Positions 44,486-57,330 are shown, counted from the stretch's first letter. The stretch is DNA of 64,000 bases from Diadophis punctatus similis (GCA_023053685.1 JALIGW010000001.1:74316240-74380239), one strand, 5' to 3'. Notes: generated from the sequence alone by a model not told the origin. Made by a program: numbers and translations.

Positions 44486-45800
44486 CCTGTTAACATGACT
44501 AATGGTGAAGAAGGCTAGAAGATGTAATTCAGTAACAGTTGTCCCTCATACATCATGTTTTAGCAGGACCGCTGGAAAGACTGTGGTCTAGTTTCTGCCT
44601 GCCTCTCTCATATGTGAAGAGATATAAAAATGGATCAAATAAATAAATAAGTGAAACTCTTATTCTCCAAAATGTATTGGATTTGGGAAAGCACATAAGT
44701 CAACTGTTTCTTCAATTTTGAAGATACAGCACAAAGCATGCCAGCAGAATAGTAATGGGGAATGCTATTCAGAATAGAGTACAGACTTTACTTGTTGAGG
44801 ATTGAAAGCTTGATCCAAGCTATCTCCAGAAATGGGGCTTGTAGGGCTGGGAAGATCTGCTTTTGAAATCTCTGTCAGAAATATATGGGGAGGAATATCA
44901 ACCACTCCTTCTGGATGGAGCCTGAAATTGGAATGGTCAGATTTCTGCACTTTATTTAGACCAGAACAAATTAATCCAAAGGAAAAAGTATCTCTGATTA
45001 ATAGTATTAACTGGAAGGGAAAATTAAAATTATAGCACAACAATTTCAGCAAATAGGTTTATTTTTGACTACCAGAGAAGAAATGTTGAACTGAAGACTG
45101 TTGTATTTTAAAGAAGGTGATAGTATAATTTATACTTGTGATGCATGTGGAGGTCACTTCTCTATATATTTATTTTTTTCTTTATGATGTGCTTAATATT
45201 TTTCCCTTTTTTCCTTTTTTGCACCTTATATTTTTCCTTTTTATTCTTTATGTATGGTTGTTTTTCACTATCCTGGGTTTTATTATCTTGCTTCTGTTCA
45301 AATATTTTTCTGGCTTTATAGAGCAAATGGGAATACAATGTCTAAGTACCATTTCATTAATCTCTCCAGTTTATGCTTGAACAGGTCATAATTTCCCCAA
45401 GCTGTACTGGTGAAAACAAGCTGAAATGTGTTTATTTTAACTTTGGCATGTTCATGCTATTACCTATTTTTATCTGAGATAAATCTAGGGTAGGATTTTA
45501 GCAGTATCTATTAGAAGGAAAGCTAAGGTTACAATATATGAAAGTAACCTCCCCCCCAAAAAAAATTCTATTTACTGTGAACAAAACATTTATCCCTAAA
45601 GAATTATTGCTCTTATAACTGTGGAATCACTCAGGTATTTAATATATGAATATTGACATACACTTGAATGTATTAATATGCTCACCAGAATTGTCAGTCT
45701 GAAAAATATTCTGTCACAAAAGTTGGTTTTCTTAAGACAATATTTTTAATACATTAGGGATATTACTCCCAGAATACCAGTGAGCAAAGTCAACATAAAT
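44486..45800. other. Unassigned stretch
   Basis: About 1.3 kb with an AAAT run near 44637-44652 and T-rich sequence at 45160-45320. The 95-aa minus frame at 44765-45052 has no signature I know. Confidence 0.5.
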
Positions 45801-47235
45801 TGTCAGAGCTGTAGCTCAGCATACATGGAGGACAATTGGTTATGGGTGGCTTATTAAAGATTCAATACAATTTGAATCTTTACTCCCTCTAGCAAATATG
45901 GCAACATGGTGGATAAGGGAAGGATACATACAGATATCAACTTTCTGCTCCTTAAATTGGTAGACTTAAAGAGACAGAGTCAATCTTTGGATTATGACCT
46001 AGCAATTAGGAATTTAATCCAGGGCTTTTCCATTCAAGTTAGAAGTCATTATAGTAGTGTCAACAAAAGTGGGTCTCAGTTAAATGAATCCTTTGACGTT
46101 AATACAACAAATATGTTCTGGGATAAGTATTCAAACAATTCTATGCCCTTTCATGTCTGGTTGGAGTATATGTCAGCCTGACCAGGTTGTAACTGAGATG
46201 TACAAATGACCCTCATATTCGAGAGAGCATACTTAATGTCACTATACTGGAGTAATCTGAATGTTACTGCCTCATATTTCAGTGTATGCCAAGTTATTTG
46301 AGTATCTGGTGAATTGACAAGTTCCTACAAAGGTTACTTGGCTATCATCTTCTGTGAGCAAAAAGAGATCAATGCAAAGAGAAAGAAAGCCCATACAACA
46401 TTCGGCTGCTATGAACTAATTACACCAGGACAAGCTGTACCTTTTAATTTGTCGGTTGACCTTACTGCCTTCTGTTTGCTTTTCAGTAGAACAGGTCTCT
46501 GATATTATCTGTGAAAGAGTTTGGTACTAAAGAATATTCTTTTGCCTTAAGTGAAACGTTCCTTATTGCGCAGTAGATTCTGGATATAAGCAAATTCTTT
46601 GAACAACACATAACTGACATACAAAAATCCTATGCATGAACCATGAAAAGCTCTTCTTAGCTGTTCTGCTTGCTACTCATGTAAGGAACCCTACAGTCAT
46701 TCCTAATGTCCCTAATCTCTTAGCACCCTTTGATTCTACTCTGTATTACTGGAAGGTCCAATGGGGCTGATCATTATATTGAATACTTTATAGTTTCCCC
46801 ATGATTCCTGCCAGACCGTAGGAAAATCTCCTAATTATTTTGTCAAGAAGTCAAGCCTCCTTCATACTTCCTATTCAAGATCAGGAATAGACGGCAAGAA
46901 CATTAAAATAGATGGACAAACTCAACCCTACATACCATCTACACTAATTGAAGCAGGGTTTGATTAGGAGGTTTCAAAGAGGATTAGACAAATACCAGGA
47001 GGAGACTCCTACCAATATCAAGATGAACGTGATGGCATTGATATGTTCGGAGGTGGTAGACATATGATTATCTAAGATTACTTGTTGCTGGAGATAAAGA
47101 AAACAAGATTACTCATCTTTTAAGCCCTGCTTGCGAACACTGAAAACAGAAAAGTGGATTACGCAGACCTTGCTTTAACTCTCCAAGGCAATGATCCCCT
47201 CCTCCGAAGTTTCTTGTTCTTTGGAGCACTTTCCT
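45801..47235. other. Unassigned stretch with a 91-aa open frame
   Basis: The plus frame at 45906-46181 (MVDKGRIHTDINFLLLKLVD...) lacks recognisable domains, has no flanking splice signals I can defend, and sits in AT-rich DNA. It could be a fragment of an old retroelement. Confidence 0.4.
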
Positions 47236-47265
47236 GTCCTGATTCTATGACTATGATTCTATGAC
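47236..47265. repeat. CR1-type terminal octamer repeat (ATTCTATG)
   Basis: GATTCTATGACTATGATTCT resembles the terminal ATTCTATG repeats of CR1 elements. No CR1 body could be recognised beside it. Confidence 0.45.
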
Positions 47266-49744
47266 AGGTCAAAACAGCTAACTTTACTGAACACCCAGTT
47301 TTTGTGAATACATCGACGTGGCAGACATTGCAGAGAGAGCAACTAAGCCTGCCTATCTGGGTCATGACAGGGTGAGGACACAAACCTAGACAAAGCAGAA
47401 GTACATGCTGTCAGCTTTATGCTGTGTTATTTATGGACATCTCAAACAGAAGGGGCATTCTCACACAGGAGGATTAAATAGATTGCAGTATGAATGTAAA
47501 ACTTGCTTGGTTGGGCACATTCCATTTTAGAAATAGCTCTTCACATTCATACATGTCACAACGTAGCAAGAGTCTTCAAGGTATTTTTAGTATTACAAGT
47601 ATATTTCATTCCATGAGAAGAAAACATTCTTCCCCGGTATAAATAGCTACTATGAAAAATGTGCACAAGTGTGTGTACGCATGAGAGAAGGAGAGAATGA
47701 ATGCTGCATGCACATTTTCTTGACATCTGAACTCTGAAATCTCTGAATCTGAATTCCTGTGGAAAGAGGGAGAAAACTCTTCTAACAACATTTATAAGTT
47801 TGTTCATTTTCAGAGACCAACAATCTGTTTTTCAACTAGAACTAGCATTCAGGGTGCCTAATTAAATAAGAAAACAAAAACAGATAGAAAACCAACAAGA
47901 ATGTAAAAAACTCAGTGATTTAGAAAAGGTAGAGAAATAGCAGGCTGAATATAAAAATAAAACCACCCCCAAAGAGTAAGAACCATAGGTGAACAAGATT
48001 TTAGGCTGATTCAGTTCTCCCTCTCCAAATACTCTCTAAAGCTAAAATATTGTTATAAAATGATGGGAAGCAAGAAGTGAAAGGCTGAAAAAGAAGAGAT
48101 TTCTAGATCCTGGATGTGATTTTTGAGTACACTCTCTCCCCTGTCCCCATTAAGCACCACAGCTGAGGGTAATGGGGAAATAGAAATGCTACAGCCATTT
48201 TGAAATGTTCACCCAGATTTTTAACAATCATTTTTTTCCCTTGAGTGTCTACAAAACAAGTGTATCTCACCTAAAGGGTAGACTCCAGACTTCATCAGGT
48301 ATGAATAGTAATGAAATATATGCATGGTTATGAATTAAACAAGGATTCTGTTTTCTTTTTCTTATCTTAAAAAAAGGTTAATGCTATCAAAGTGATCTAA
48401 CATCCTTTTCCACTGAACGATCTCAGGACTTCCAGGAAACAAAGCTGAGAGGGGGGAAAAAACAGTGGAAAGAACTTCACAGTGGTGGAAGCAAAATGGG
48501 GTCTTTTAAAAGCAGCAAGAAACGAAGGAAGCACCTTGCTGAAAACTATCACAGAAGTCCTACCCCCACCACCAAAAGAGCAAATTGCTGCACTACATTG
48601 ACGGGTGATATTTGGGGGTGAGGGGATGAAATGAAGATTGCAACCTATCAGTAGTAACTGTGGTGTAACCTTCCCCGTTCGCTCAAGCTCTGGCTGGGCT
48701 GGTTTCCAGTTAAGTATAGAATTGCACCAAGAGAGCTTCTCTTGAAATGCAGTGGCTTAAAGTTTATTTTTTCCTGCTCTGACGTTACTCTGGCCATGAG
48801 TTAAAAAAAAAAAAGAAGATGGTAAATGACATTTAATACAGGGATACACAACCTTTCGGTTCCTGGAAAGGGTGAGGGGTGAAAATCTTTGTGAGTGGGG
48901 TACAGATGCAAAATAGGCAGGGAGCATTACACATATAGATTGACATTTTCTGAGAACCTTTTTTTTCCTACTGGGGAACCGTCACGCAACCTGAAGCCTA
49001 TTTTAAGACTCACACTAGATTTCTTATGTACTTTCAGATTCAAAAGGCTGGAAAACGTGTACAATTTTGGTACTCTTGGTTGTTCGGGGATTTGAAATCC
49101 ACAATGAATAGATTGCCTACTTGTGCTTTAATGGTTGGATCACTCTCAAAGGTTTGTTATTTTCTTGAAAAAGCAGCTGTGACAGTTTAAGTATAATGAC
49201 ATATTGCTTATTACTAACACAGTGATTTTTTTGTAAGTGTTTAAGCCAAAATAGCAATTTCTCTAAGGGCCTTTCCACACCATGGCTATCTTGGCTTTGC
49301 AAATTGCAGAACCATTTTCAGACTGACCTTGAAATCCAAAGAGCACCAAATAAGGGTGACCTCAAATCAGCACACTCTTTGGCTGACCAGTAGGAGCCTG
49401 CCGTGCCTTGCTCTGTCCCGTACATGGTCTGTTTAGCTTGGCATTTAAAACATCTGGGCCTTTGCAATCAGGGAGCTGTAAACCACCAAGGTGCTATTTC
49501 TTTATGTGATTTATGAAAACCACAGAGACATGAGAATGTGAAGTTGTAGCAGGGGGAGGCAACCTAGGAAGCCCTTGCTAATAGGAAAACAGCCTGCCTC
49601 TAAATTCCGTAGCTACCACATTGAGTCACTAAAGTAGAATCATGTGAGTACACAGCCTGTCAGGAAGCTGCATGCTTTGCTGAGGTCCCCTAATAGTTTA
49701 CATCTTCTTCCAAAACCTATTTGCCATTCTGAAACGTTTGAGCA
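47266..49744. other. Unassigned 2.5-kb stretch
   Basis: The longest stretch of the window without recognisable repeats or genes. Frames are below 90 aa on both strands. Such unique DNA is where host regulatory sequence would be sought, but the sequence alone shows none. Confidence 0.5.
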
Positions 49745-50320
49745 AAAGAAGATGCATAACAGACATTAATACAATCGAGAGAGTCCAGAAATATTTCACT
49801 AGAAGAGTCCTCCACTCCTCTGCTCACAATAAAATACCTTATTCCACCAGACTCGAAATATTGGGATTAGACAATTTACAACTGTGTCGCCTCCGATCTG
49901 ATCTAAATGTAGTTCATAAAATCATATATCAAAAAGTCCTTCCTGTCAATGATTACTTCAGCTTCAACCGCAACAATACACGAGCACATAATAGATTCAA
50001 ACTTAATGTAAACCGCTCCAAACTCGACTGCAGAAAATACGACTTCAGCAACAGAGTGATCAATGCCTGGAATGCACTACCTGACTCTGTGGTTTCCTCC
50101 CCAAACCCCCAAAACTTTAACCTTAGACTGTCTACAGTAGACCTCTTCCCATTTCTAAGAGGTCTGTAAGGGGCGTGCTTAAGCGCACCACTGTGCCTAT
50201 CGGCCCTGTCCTACTGTCCTATTGTCCTCTATTATCGGTACTTTTTACTTATGTTATGTTTATACAAACAACTACTATCCTGTACATGTTTGACAAATAA
50301 ATAAAATAAAAAAAAAAAAG
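49745..50320 (+). mobile_element. Jockey-superfamily LINE, ORF2 C-terminus and 3' end, well preserved
   Basis: The plus strand encodes DINTIERVQKYFTRRVLHSS, RLEILGLDNLQLCRLRSDLN, VHKIIYQKVLPVNDYFSFNR, KYDFSNRVINAWNALPDSVV and ends LFPFLRGL at a stop at 50167-50169. The 3' UTR ends TACATGTTTGACAAATAAAT plus an A-run to 50320. Only the C-terminal 140 aa remain. The near absence of disabling changes suggests a young 5'-truncated copy. It serves as reference for the decayed copies at 20640, 22734 and 51575. Confidence 0.85.
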
Positions 50321-50369
50321 ATTCTGAACCGGAATGTAATCAATAACCAAAAGCAAGAATTCTCTATTA

Positions 50370-50494
50370 CTGTGTTTGTTAACCTTGGCGACTTTAAGAT
50401 AGGTGGACTTCAACTCCCAGAATTCCCCAGCCAGCCTAGAATTCTGGGAGTTGAAGTTCACCTATCTTAAAGTTGCCATGGTTGAGAAACGCTT
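50370..50494. mobile_element. Palindromic hAT-type MITE (CAGTGTTTCTC family), about 125 bp
   Basis: Left arm CTGTGTTTGTTAACCTTGGC and right arm GCCATGGTTGAGAAACGC pair; the inner arms share GGACTTCAACTCCCAGAATT. I could not find a matching TSD. Confidence 0.8.
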
Positions 50495-50502
50495 CTTTGG
50501 TG

Positions 50503-50864
50503 GAGCCTTTACTAACTTAATGCTCATAGATGTCTTCACTAAGCACAGACTTCGAACATAGGGACTTTAGCTCTAAGCCTTCTGAGGATGAAAAATCTAC
50601 TCTAATCTGAAGCTGTGGAATATTTATCTGAACAGAAAAGAGAATAAGGGGAGTTTATTGAAAACCACAATAACTACAGTATGAGTTCAGTTGATTCTTT
50701 ATTACTATTTCTCTTTTTTAAAAGAAAAAATAGTTGGAAAGAAAATATTTATCCCAAGGTGGCAAAAATGTAAAGGCAATCCATTTCCATGCAAGATTTG
50801 ACTGATTCTGGAATGGGAAAGCCTGATAAAAGGGGACAGATAGGTTTGAATTGGTAGGGATAGG
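50503..50864. other. Unassigned short stretch
   Basis: No feature supported. Confidence 0.5.
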
Positions 50865-50872
50865 GTTGTGAT

Positions 50873-51211
50873 CAGGGGTGGGTTCTAACTTACCTCGCTG
50901 CCGGTTTGCTTCCTCCCACGCCGCATGGCTGTGCCTCGTGGGCACGCATGCGCAGTGCCGAAAAGTCTGCAACCCCCCCCCCAAAAGCCAAAAACAAGAT
51001 GGGTACCGCATGCACAGTGCTGGAAACTCGGCTTCTGCACATGCTCAGAAGAAATTTTTTTTAAAAAAAAAAAATTGAAATTTTTTTTAAAAAATGGCGG
51101 CGCCCACGGACCGGCACCGACCAAACCAGTTCCATGACATCATCGTGATGTCACCAGCGGGTCGCTACCGGTTCAGGCGAACCAGTCCAAACCGGGAGGA
51201 ACCTACCTCTG
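50873..51211. mobile_element. GC-rich hAT-type MITE (CAGGGGTGGGTTC family), 339 bp
   Basis: Starts CAGGGGTGGGTTCTAACTTA and ends GGAGGAACCTACCTCTG. Perfect TSD GTTGTGAT at 50865-50872 and 51212-51219. The interior has ATGGCGGCGCCCACGGACCG and A-runs, as in 23149 and 61418. Confidence 0.95.
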
Positions 51212-51219
51212 GTTGTGAT

Positions 51220-51574
51220 GAATGCATGTAATGAAGTCCGTAGGAGACATTTTTGTTGTTTTAAATAAAAAGCAATTTTAGGTCAAAAGAGGAGAGAAAG
51301 AAAGGTTGCTCTTCCCGACAGCAAGTTTTTGCTTAAAATCACGCTCCTTCCCCAGGGACTTCACAAGCGTCTTTCCAGTTATGTTTAAACAGTGCCTTGA
51401 GATCCCAGGGGAAAAGGGGCCTTGACATTTTATACATTATAACTTAAAACAATAGCGCAAACAGTGCTTTTTAGAAAGCAAATGGGAGATTTGTATTTCC
51501 CCTATAAAGCAAACAATTGATACTCCTACAGCCCTGTAGTTTAGGCATTCCTTTAAGCTGGTAAAAAAAAACCC
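51220..51574. other. Unassigned short stretch
   Basis: No feature supported. Confidence 0.5.
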
Positions 51575-51770
51575 CTAAGAGGTCGGTAAGGGGCGTGCAT
51601 AAGCGCACATTCGTGCCTACCGTTCCTGTCCTAATGTTCCCATATATTCATACCTCTTATACTCTTATTCATGCTTGTGCTATTACATGTATATACAATC
51701 ATAATTTTACTGTTTATACTTTGCTTTAATCATATATGCTTGACAAATAAAACAAACAAACAAACAAAAC
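51575..51770 (+). mobile_element. Jockey-superfamily LINE 3' UTR with AAAC tail
   Basis: Starts AAGAGGTCGGTAAGGGGCGT, as after the ORF of the copy at 49745, and ends CATATATGCTTGACAAATAA plus a CAAA array. It directly abuts an L2-like RT fragment. Confidence 0.8.
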
Positions 51771-52356
51771 ATTTTGACCAACGCTTCTTTGAGAGAGGGA
51801 TCGGTCCCGCAGCCATTGAAAGTTGTGGTGGTCAGGCCCCTCCTCAAGAAGCCTTCCCTGGATCCAGCAGAATTGAAGAACTTTCACCCAGTCTCCAACC
51901 TGCCCTTTGTGGGTAAGTTTGTTGAGAACATGGTGGTGCTTCAGCTCCAATGGCTGTTGGATGAAACGGATTATCTTGAACCTTTTCAATTGGGTTTCAG
52001 GCCCGGCTACAGCATGGAAACTGCTTTGGTCACGCTGATGGATGATCTCTGGCGGGCCCGAGATGGGGTTTTTTTCCTCCATCTTGGTGCTGCTTGACCT
52101 CTCAGCGGCTTTTGATACCGTTGACCACGGTATCCTTCTGTGCCGGCTAAGGGAGCTGGGAGCGGGCGGCACTGTTTTACGGTGGTTCTCCTCCTATCTC
52201 TCTGGTCGGTCACAGTCGGTGTTGGTAGGGGGTCAGAGGGCGACCCCTAGGCCCCTCATTTGTGGGGTGCCTCAGGGTTCGGTACTCTCCCCCCTCCTAT
52301 TTAACATTTACATGAAACCGCTGGGTGAGATCATCCGACGACATGGGGTGAAATAA
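51771..52356 (+). mobile_element. L2-like LINE fragment, reverse transcriptase domain
   Basis: Plus-strand pieces: [58 protein letters not shown], then after a frame change (about 52045-52090) [40 protein letters not shown] and [20 protein letters not shown]. This is the order of an L2-type RT up to just before the catalytic YADD, which is missing because the fragment ends. Dead: frameshift and truncation at both ends. Confidence 0.88.
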
Positions 52357-53355
52357 ATAGCCCATGAGAGTAATACTGTAGAATTCCTTGGCAATGATTA
52401 AACAGCATCACAATGTAGATTACCTTTCATATTAGTATCCTAGCTTTGTCATTCAAGTACATAAGTCATGTAGTTTGTGCTGCAACATACATTGCTACCT
52501 CCTGGAGACACCCATGGTTTTTGCTTGTTTTGTAAGAGTTCTCAGAGTTTGAGGCAAATATAAAATAACATCCAGAGAAAACAAAAAATAGCAGCCAATG
52601 CAACCCTTTTTAATATATACGTATAATGCTGTTTTTTGAAGAAACCCCCCCCCCAGCAACCTCTCTCCAAGATAATCAAAAGTGTCCCATAAAGTGATAC
52701 TCAGAATAATACTCATTATAGAGGAAGTACAGTGTGATGTTTGGATTGCAAAGAAAATCCAAGGAAAACAGTAACCGTTGTTTTCCTGCCAAAAATGAAC
52801 AAGACCAAAGGAAATGAAGAATGCGCATACTCTGAAGGACAAAGCCTTAGATTGCATTCCAGAAGAGTTTGTAAACCTTGAGTTAGGTTCAGGTAAAATA
52901 GGAATGGTCTCCTGCAACTGAATCCCATGGTAGAAGAACTGTATGCTAAGGGTGGTTTGAAGAATCAACTAGCGTGTTTCTTTATAGCACCAAGAATTAT
53001 TTGTGTGCAGAACCTTGCCCATGCCAGGGCAAAAACTGGCTGCTTCCAAATGCTACTGAACCAGTCAGTAATCTGCCTACCCACAAAATACGGAGGAATT
53101 GTGTGAATCCATTCCACACTGGAAGGTGTGGTATACTGGCATAGATCAACGTTAGAGCATTATGCTGTGATGGTATTTGATTTCTTTAATTTAAAATAAG
53201 AACTAGTCACAATGTATTTTAGCTATAAACATTCCATTTTAAAAAGTGGAGCCATGACACATGAAAGGTTCATGAAAGTTTATAATGAATATGTTCTGAG
53301 CTGTACTAAGTGTAATGTCCTGATGCATGAACACTTACATAAAATCCCACCCAAT
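52357..53355. other. Unassigned 1-kb stretch
   Basis: No gene or repeat recognised; a short C-run at 52646-52654. Confidence 0.5.
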
Positions 53356-53430
53356 ATATTGTACCTTGCCCAGAGTCCTTCTCTGAGGGAGATGGGTGGT
53401 TAAGAAATACGAAATATAAATAAATAAATG
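53356..53430 (+). mobile_element. L2-like 3' end fragment
   Basis: TTGTACCTTGCCCAGAGTCC followed by GGGAGATGGGTGGTTAAGAA and an AAATAAAT tail matches the 3' UTR end of L2-type LINEs. Confidence 0.6.
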
Positions 53431-55324
53431 AAGCTAAAAAGAAGAAGAAGAGACACTAAAGAGTTCTATATCTGTTGAAATTGGGCTGATCATCTCTTTT
53501 TGCAAGAACACATCTATATTGTCACTGTGATTGAATTGCACACTGTGTCTTTAAATTAGCAGGAGGCCTTCATTTGAGAACAGACTTGGGCAGATATTGG
53601 TAATACTTTAAATATACCAACAAATATGGCTGCCAAATATGTCATAAATGAAACAGAAGTTCTTGGAAACTCAACAGGCAGAAGTCAGCCAGAGGTGGGC
53701 TGTTAAAATCAATGTATGTATTTGGTGCCAAATTTTATACTGACATAGTATACTGATGCTACACCCCTGAAAATGTATGGCCATCTGCTATACATAACCT
53801 TCTGTCAGCAGTATTTTTTTTTAATTCAGTAGAATATAGAAGCTCTGATACTCTTATATACGAGTATATGTGGATCTTTCAGACACCTGCAAGGAAATAA
53901 AATAATTGAATTTATCCAATTACATTGTAGGCTATTTAAAAATGTGTGGGTAAACAGAAGGAAGAATTTTTAAAAGACATCAAGATCATTTTTTAAAAAG
54001 TGCAGTACAGTTATTAAAAGTTCTTAATTAAAATTAATTAAAATGGAAGTTATGTTCCACATCTCTTTTCTTTTACTTTTGATGTGAAATACTCTGCAAA
54101 AAATTGTGTGTGGTTTTTTTTTTAACTGGATAACCCAAATGGTGGAGAATTAATTGAATAATGCTGTAGCAAATATGTACGTCTGCATAGGCAAGGATAA
54201 AATGTTATTAACTAGGCACCCTCTCTTACATTTTTTGGAGAACATATACTTCATGTGTATTAAAAATGTTCTCTATCTGTACCTCCAGTAACTGAAACAA
54301 GATCAAACAACAAACAGAAGGTGAGATTATATTGATTGATTGGGTGTTTTTTTTAAATGATTATTAGTAGGACAGAATGGAGATAGTGCAATTTTTCTGA
54401 CCCTTCTTGATCTTTTGGTAGCTTTGGCATTATGGCATTACCATCTGTTATGGTATTCTTCTGGAACCTCTGTGGAGATCAAGAACGCCATGAATTATGT
54501 TGCAGTGGTTTTCCTCTTCCCGCCCAGGCCATCTCCAATTGATAACTGTAGGATGGAAGAGAATTAGATAAAGACCCCTGGTTCACAAGTGATTCTGAAA
54601 GTCATCTTCCGCTTTGCAATCTCCCTTTGATATGTTGGATTTCAATTCTTAGAAGTTTGTCTATGCAAATATCCTTTGTGAAATAAAGTGAAAACAGTGA
54701 AAAATATAAACATTTGCATAAAAAAATAGGAATGTTGACGAAACAGACTTCCTATTTGTGATTTTATGAAGTGCCATCTGCGCTTTCATGTCTCGTCTTC
54801 ATTTTTTTTTTATGTATGAAAGTTGTAATTCGTGCAAATAGAAAGTATACTAAAGTGATGGCAATTTTTCTTCATGGGTAAACATCAAATTATGGTTGAA
54901 GAAAATATGTTAAATGTTCACACTTACCTTGACTGCAATCCAATTTTTGCTGGAAAATGTATCTTCTCAGAAGCATATCTCTCATACATAGTTAATCCAG
55001 CTTCTTATTTGGTTTCTTACAAGGTATCTGTACATAGTGCAAGTATGCTGAGAAAACATTGTTAGAGCTTTTACATTATGCCTCCCAGAGTTCTTTAGCC
55101 TGATGCTTTGATGATTAAACAATTCAAATTGTTTTACATGTGCAGCTGCAGCATCTATGTACACTTTGGGCTTCTTATCATCTCACTCTTGAAATAGTTT
55201 CCTGTGATTTTTCCTAATCACAGATCAACATGAGAACTTGCCCATGAAAAGTAAGCAGGGCCACATCATTGCAGGAATAGATTTATGTAGGGGGATATGG
55301 GTGCATAAATAAACAAAAACAATA
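53431..55324. other. Unassigned 1.9-kb stretch
   Basis: AT-rich, no gene, no inverted ends, no LINE signature seen. Confidence 0.5.
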
Positions 55325-55332
55325 GAGGAAGT

Positions 55333-55772
55333 CAGCAATCCCCAATCTACTGGGCACCAGGGACCGGTTCTGTGGAGAGAGGTTTTTCCATGGACCAGAA
55401 ATGGGTGTGGTTTCATGCAGGGGTGAAATTCAAAAATTTTCCCTACCGGTTCTGTGGGCGTGGCTTAGTGGGCGTGACAGGGGAAGGATACTGCAAAATC
55501 CCCATTCCCTCCCCACTTCTGGGAGAAGGATATTGCAAAATCTCCATTCCCACCCCACTCTGGGGCCAGCCAGGGGTATTATTTGCCTGTTCTCCGAACT
55601 ACTCAAAATTTCCGCCACCAGTTCTCCAGAACCTGTCAGAACCTGCTGAATTTCACCCCTGGTTTCATATATGCCTGCATCCCATGGATGGGGCTTCACT
55701 TGTTTGTGTGGGCCGGTTTCTGGCATGCCTCAGACCGATGCCAGTCCATGGACCAGGGGTTGGGGAACCCTG
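55333..55772. mobile_element. hAT-type MITE (CCCCAACCCC family) split by another hAT MITE
   Basis: Left end CAGCAATCCCCAATCTAC and right end GGGGTTGGGGAACCCTG are inverted. Interior blocks GCACCAGGGACCGGTTCTG and CCATGGATGGGGCTTCACTT are shared with 24457 and 59606. The flanking octamers GAGGAAGT and GAGTAAAT match at 6 of 8. About 188 bp without the insert. Confidence 0.8.
55418..55661. mobile_element. hAT-type MITE (CAGGGGTGAAATTC variant), 244 bp, nested
   Basis: Starts CAGGGGTGAAATTCAAAAAT and ends CTGAATTTCACCCCTG. The TSD is GTTTCATG (55410-55417) and GTTTCATA (55662-55669), 7 of 8. It sits inside the older MITE at 55333-55772. Confidence 0.92.
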
Positions 55773-55780
55773 GAGTAAAT

Positions 55781-56554
55781 CACCTTTATTACCTTTTTAA
55801 AAAGAAAAGAAGCTTATAGTAGGAAGTTACATTAAGAAAAGGAATCTGATTTAGATGTATTCTGAGTAAAGGATGAAACAAGGGAGAAAATATGAATGAT
55901 TGATAGAAATATCAAAAGTGAAAGATGGTAGTGCTCAAGGAAGAATGAAGTTTTCTATCTGCATTGTTGATTAACTAAATAAGTTTTCTTGACAATGTAG
56001 ATTAAGGTAGCTCCAGAAGATAGTCAATGCTAACACTTGATAGCTTTTTACATAAACTTCAGTCAACTGAACTAAGTATGACTATGATTCTCATCATACC
56101 CCGTTCAATGAAAATACGATTAGGTATTTTAAGTTGACTGCCAAATCCAAAAACCTGATTTTCCCCAAACTTATGCTGTGTTAATTTTTGTAGTATTTTG
56201 TTCTGCAAAGCCTGTGGTTTGTAACCCCTTAATTGAGGAGTACAGCTATTTCAAATCAAAGGTTTAGAGGAAACACCTTTTAAAACCTTGCTATCCTTTT
56301 CAGTTTTATGTACAGCTTTATTCTATCAAGTCCCCAAAAGTAGATAACTGAAACCGTACTGAATTGTGTAGCACCCCACCAAAAATCAACAAACCCCAAG
56401 GTTGGTTCTACATTGTACCATTTTGTTCCCACTACCCCTGTTGTTTTCAGATCCATACAATCTCTGTTACACCACCCTAGAAGTAATTTGATGCTGAGCA
56501 TATGAAATTACTTCTTGTAATTTCATTTCTTTTGCAAATCATATGCTTCTTTTT
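55781..56554. other. Unassigned stretch
   Basis: No feature supported. Confidence 0.5.
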
Positions 56555-56690
56555 CTGTAGCAGTGCCTGCCTTCTGGAATGAGGTTCTTCCTGAGATTCA
56601 GATGTCCCTCATCCTGGTATTTCAAAGGTCCCTGAAGACTCCGGCTCTTCATCCAGGCCTGTTTTCCTTTTCTTTGTTCCCATTCGGGTT
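56555..56690 (+). mobile_element. L2-like LINE fragment, ORF2 C-terminus
   Basis: The plus strand reads VPAFWNEVLPEIQMSLILVF then QRSLKTPALHPGLFSF, matching the WNxLPxEI...FxxxLKT block of the L2-type C-terminus. Confidence 0.6.
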
Positions 56691-56996
56691 GTTTTCTATA
56701 GTAGAAAGGTAAAGTAACAATTTAATAATAATTAAAAAATACTATGTACTTGACAACCACCTTTTAAAATTCAGAACAAAGAAAATGACAAAAAAGTTAT
56801 TTATTTTGAGCTAATCTTATATATTTATCATTTAAGAATGGATAATTGTTTTAATTGATCAGTACTGATTTTGTAAAATGTTCTTCATTACTGTTTCATT
56901 ACATTGTTCTACATCCATGTAGGAATAAACTCTATTGAACTTAGTGGGGCTGATTTTGGAGTAAACATTCATATATTTGAGAAGGAGAGCTATACA
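56691..56996. other. Unassigned short stretch
   Basis: No feature supported. Confidence 0.5.
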
Positions 56997-57330
56997 AATT
57001 GAGAAAGAAAGAGAGAGAGAGAGAGAGAGAAGAGAGAAAGAGAGAAAGAAGAGAAAGAGAGAAAGAGAGAAAAAAGAGAGAAAGAGAGAAAGAAGAGAGA
57101 AAGAAAAAAGAAAAAAGAAAGAAAAAAGAAAAAAGAAAAAAGAAAAAAGAAAAAAGAAAAAAGAAAAAAGAAAAGAAAAGAAGAAAAGAAAGAAGAAAGA
57201 AGAAAGAAGAAAGAGAGAGAAAGGGAGAAAGAAAGAAAGAAAGAAAGAAAGAAAGGAAGGAAGGAAGGAAGGAAGGAAGGAAGGAAGGAAGGAAGGAAGG
57301 AAGGAAGGAAGGAAGGAAGGAAGGAAGGAA
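56997..57330. repeat. Long purine tract: GA, AAAAG and GGAA arrays
   Basis: About 330 bp almost without pyrimidines on the plus strand: GAGA units, then AAAAAG/AAAAG units (57100-57180), then AAGA, then a pure GGAA array (about 57253-57330). The Arg/Glu/Lys-rich and Phe/Ser/Leu-rich frames across it are artefacts. Confidence 0.97.

Noticed and set aside
45906..46181. A 91-aa frame as a host exon
   Set aside because: No domain, no defendable splice sites and AT-rich context; kept only as an unassigned stretch.
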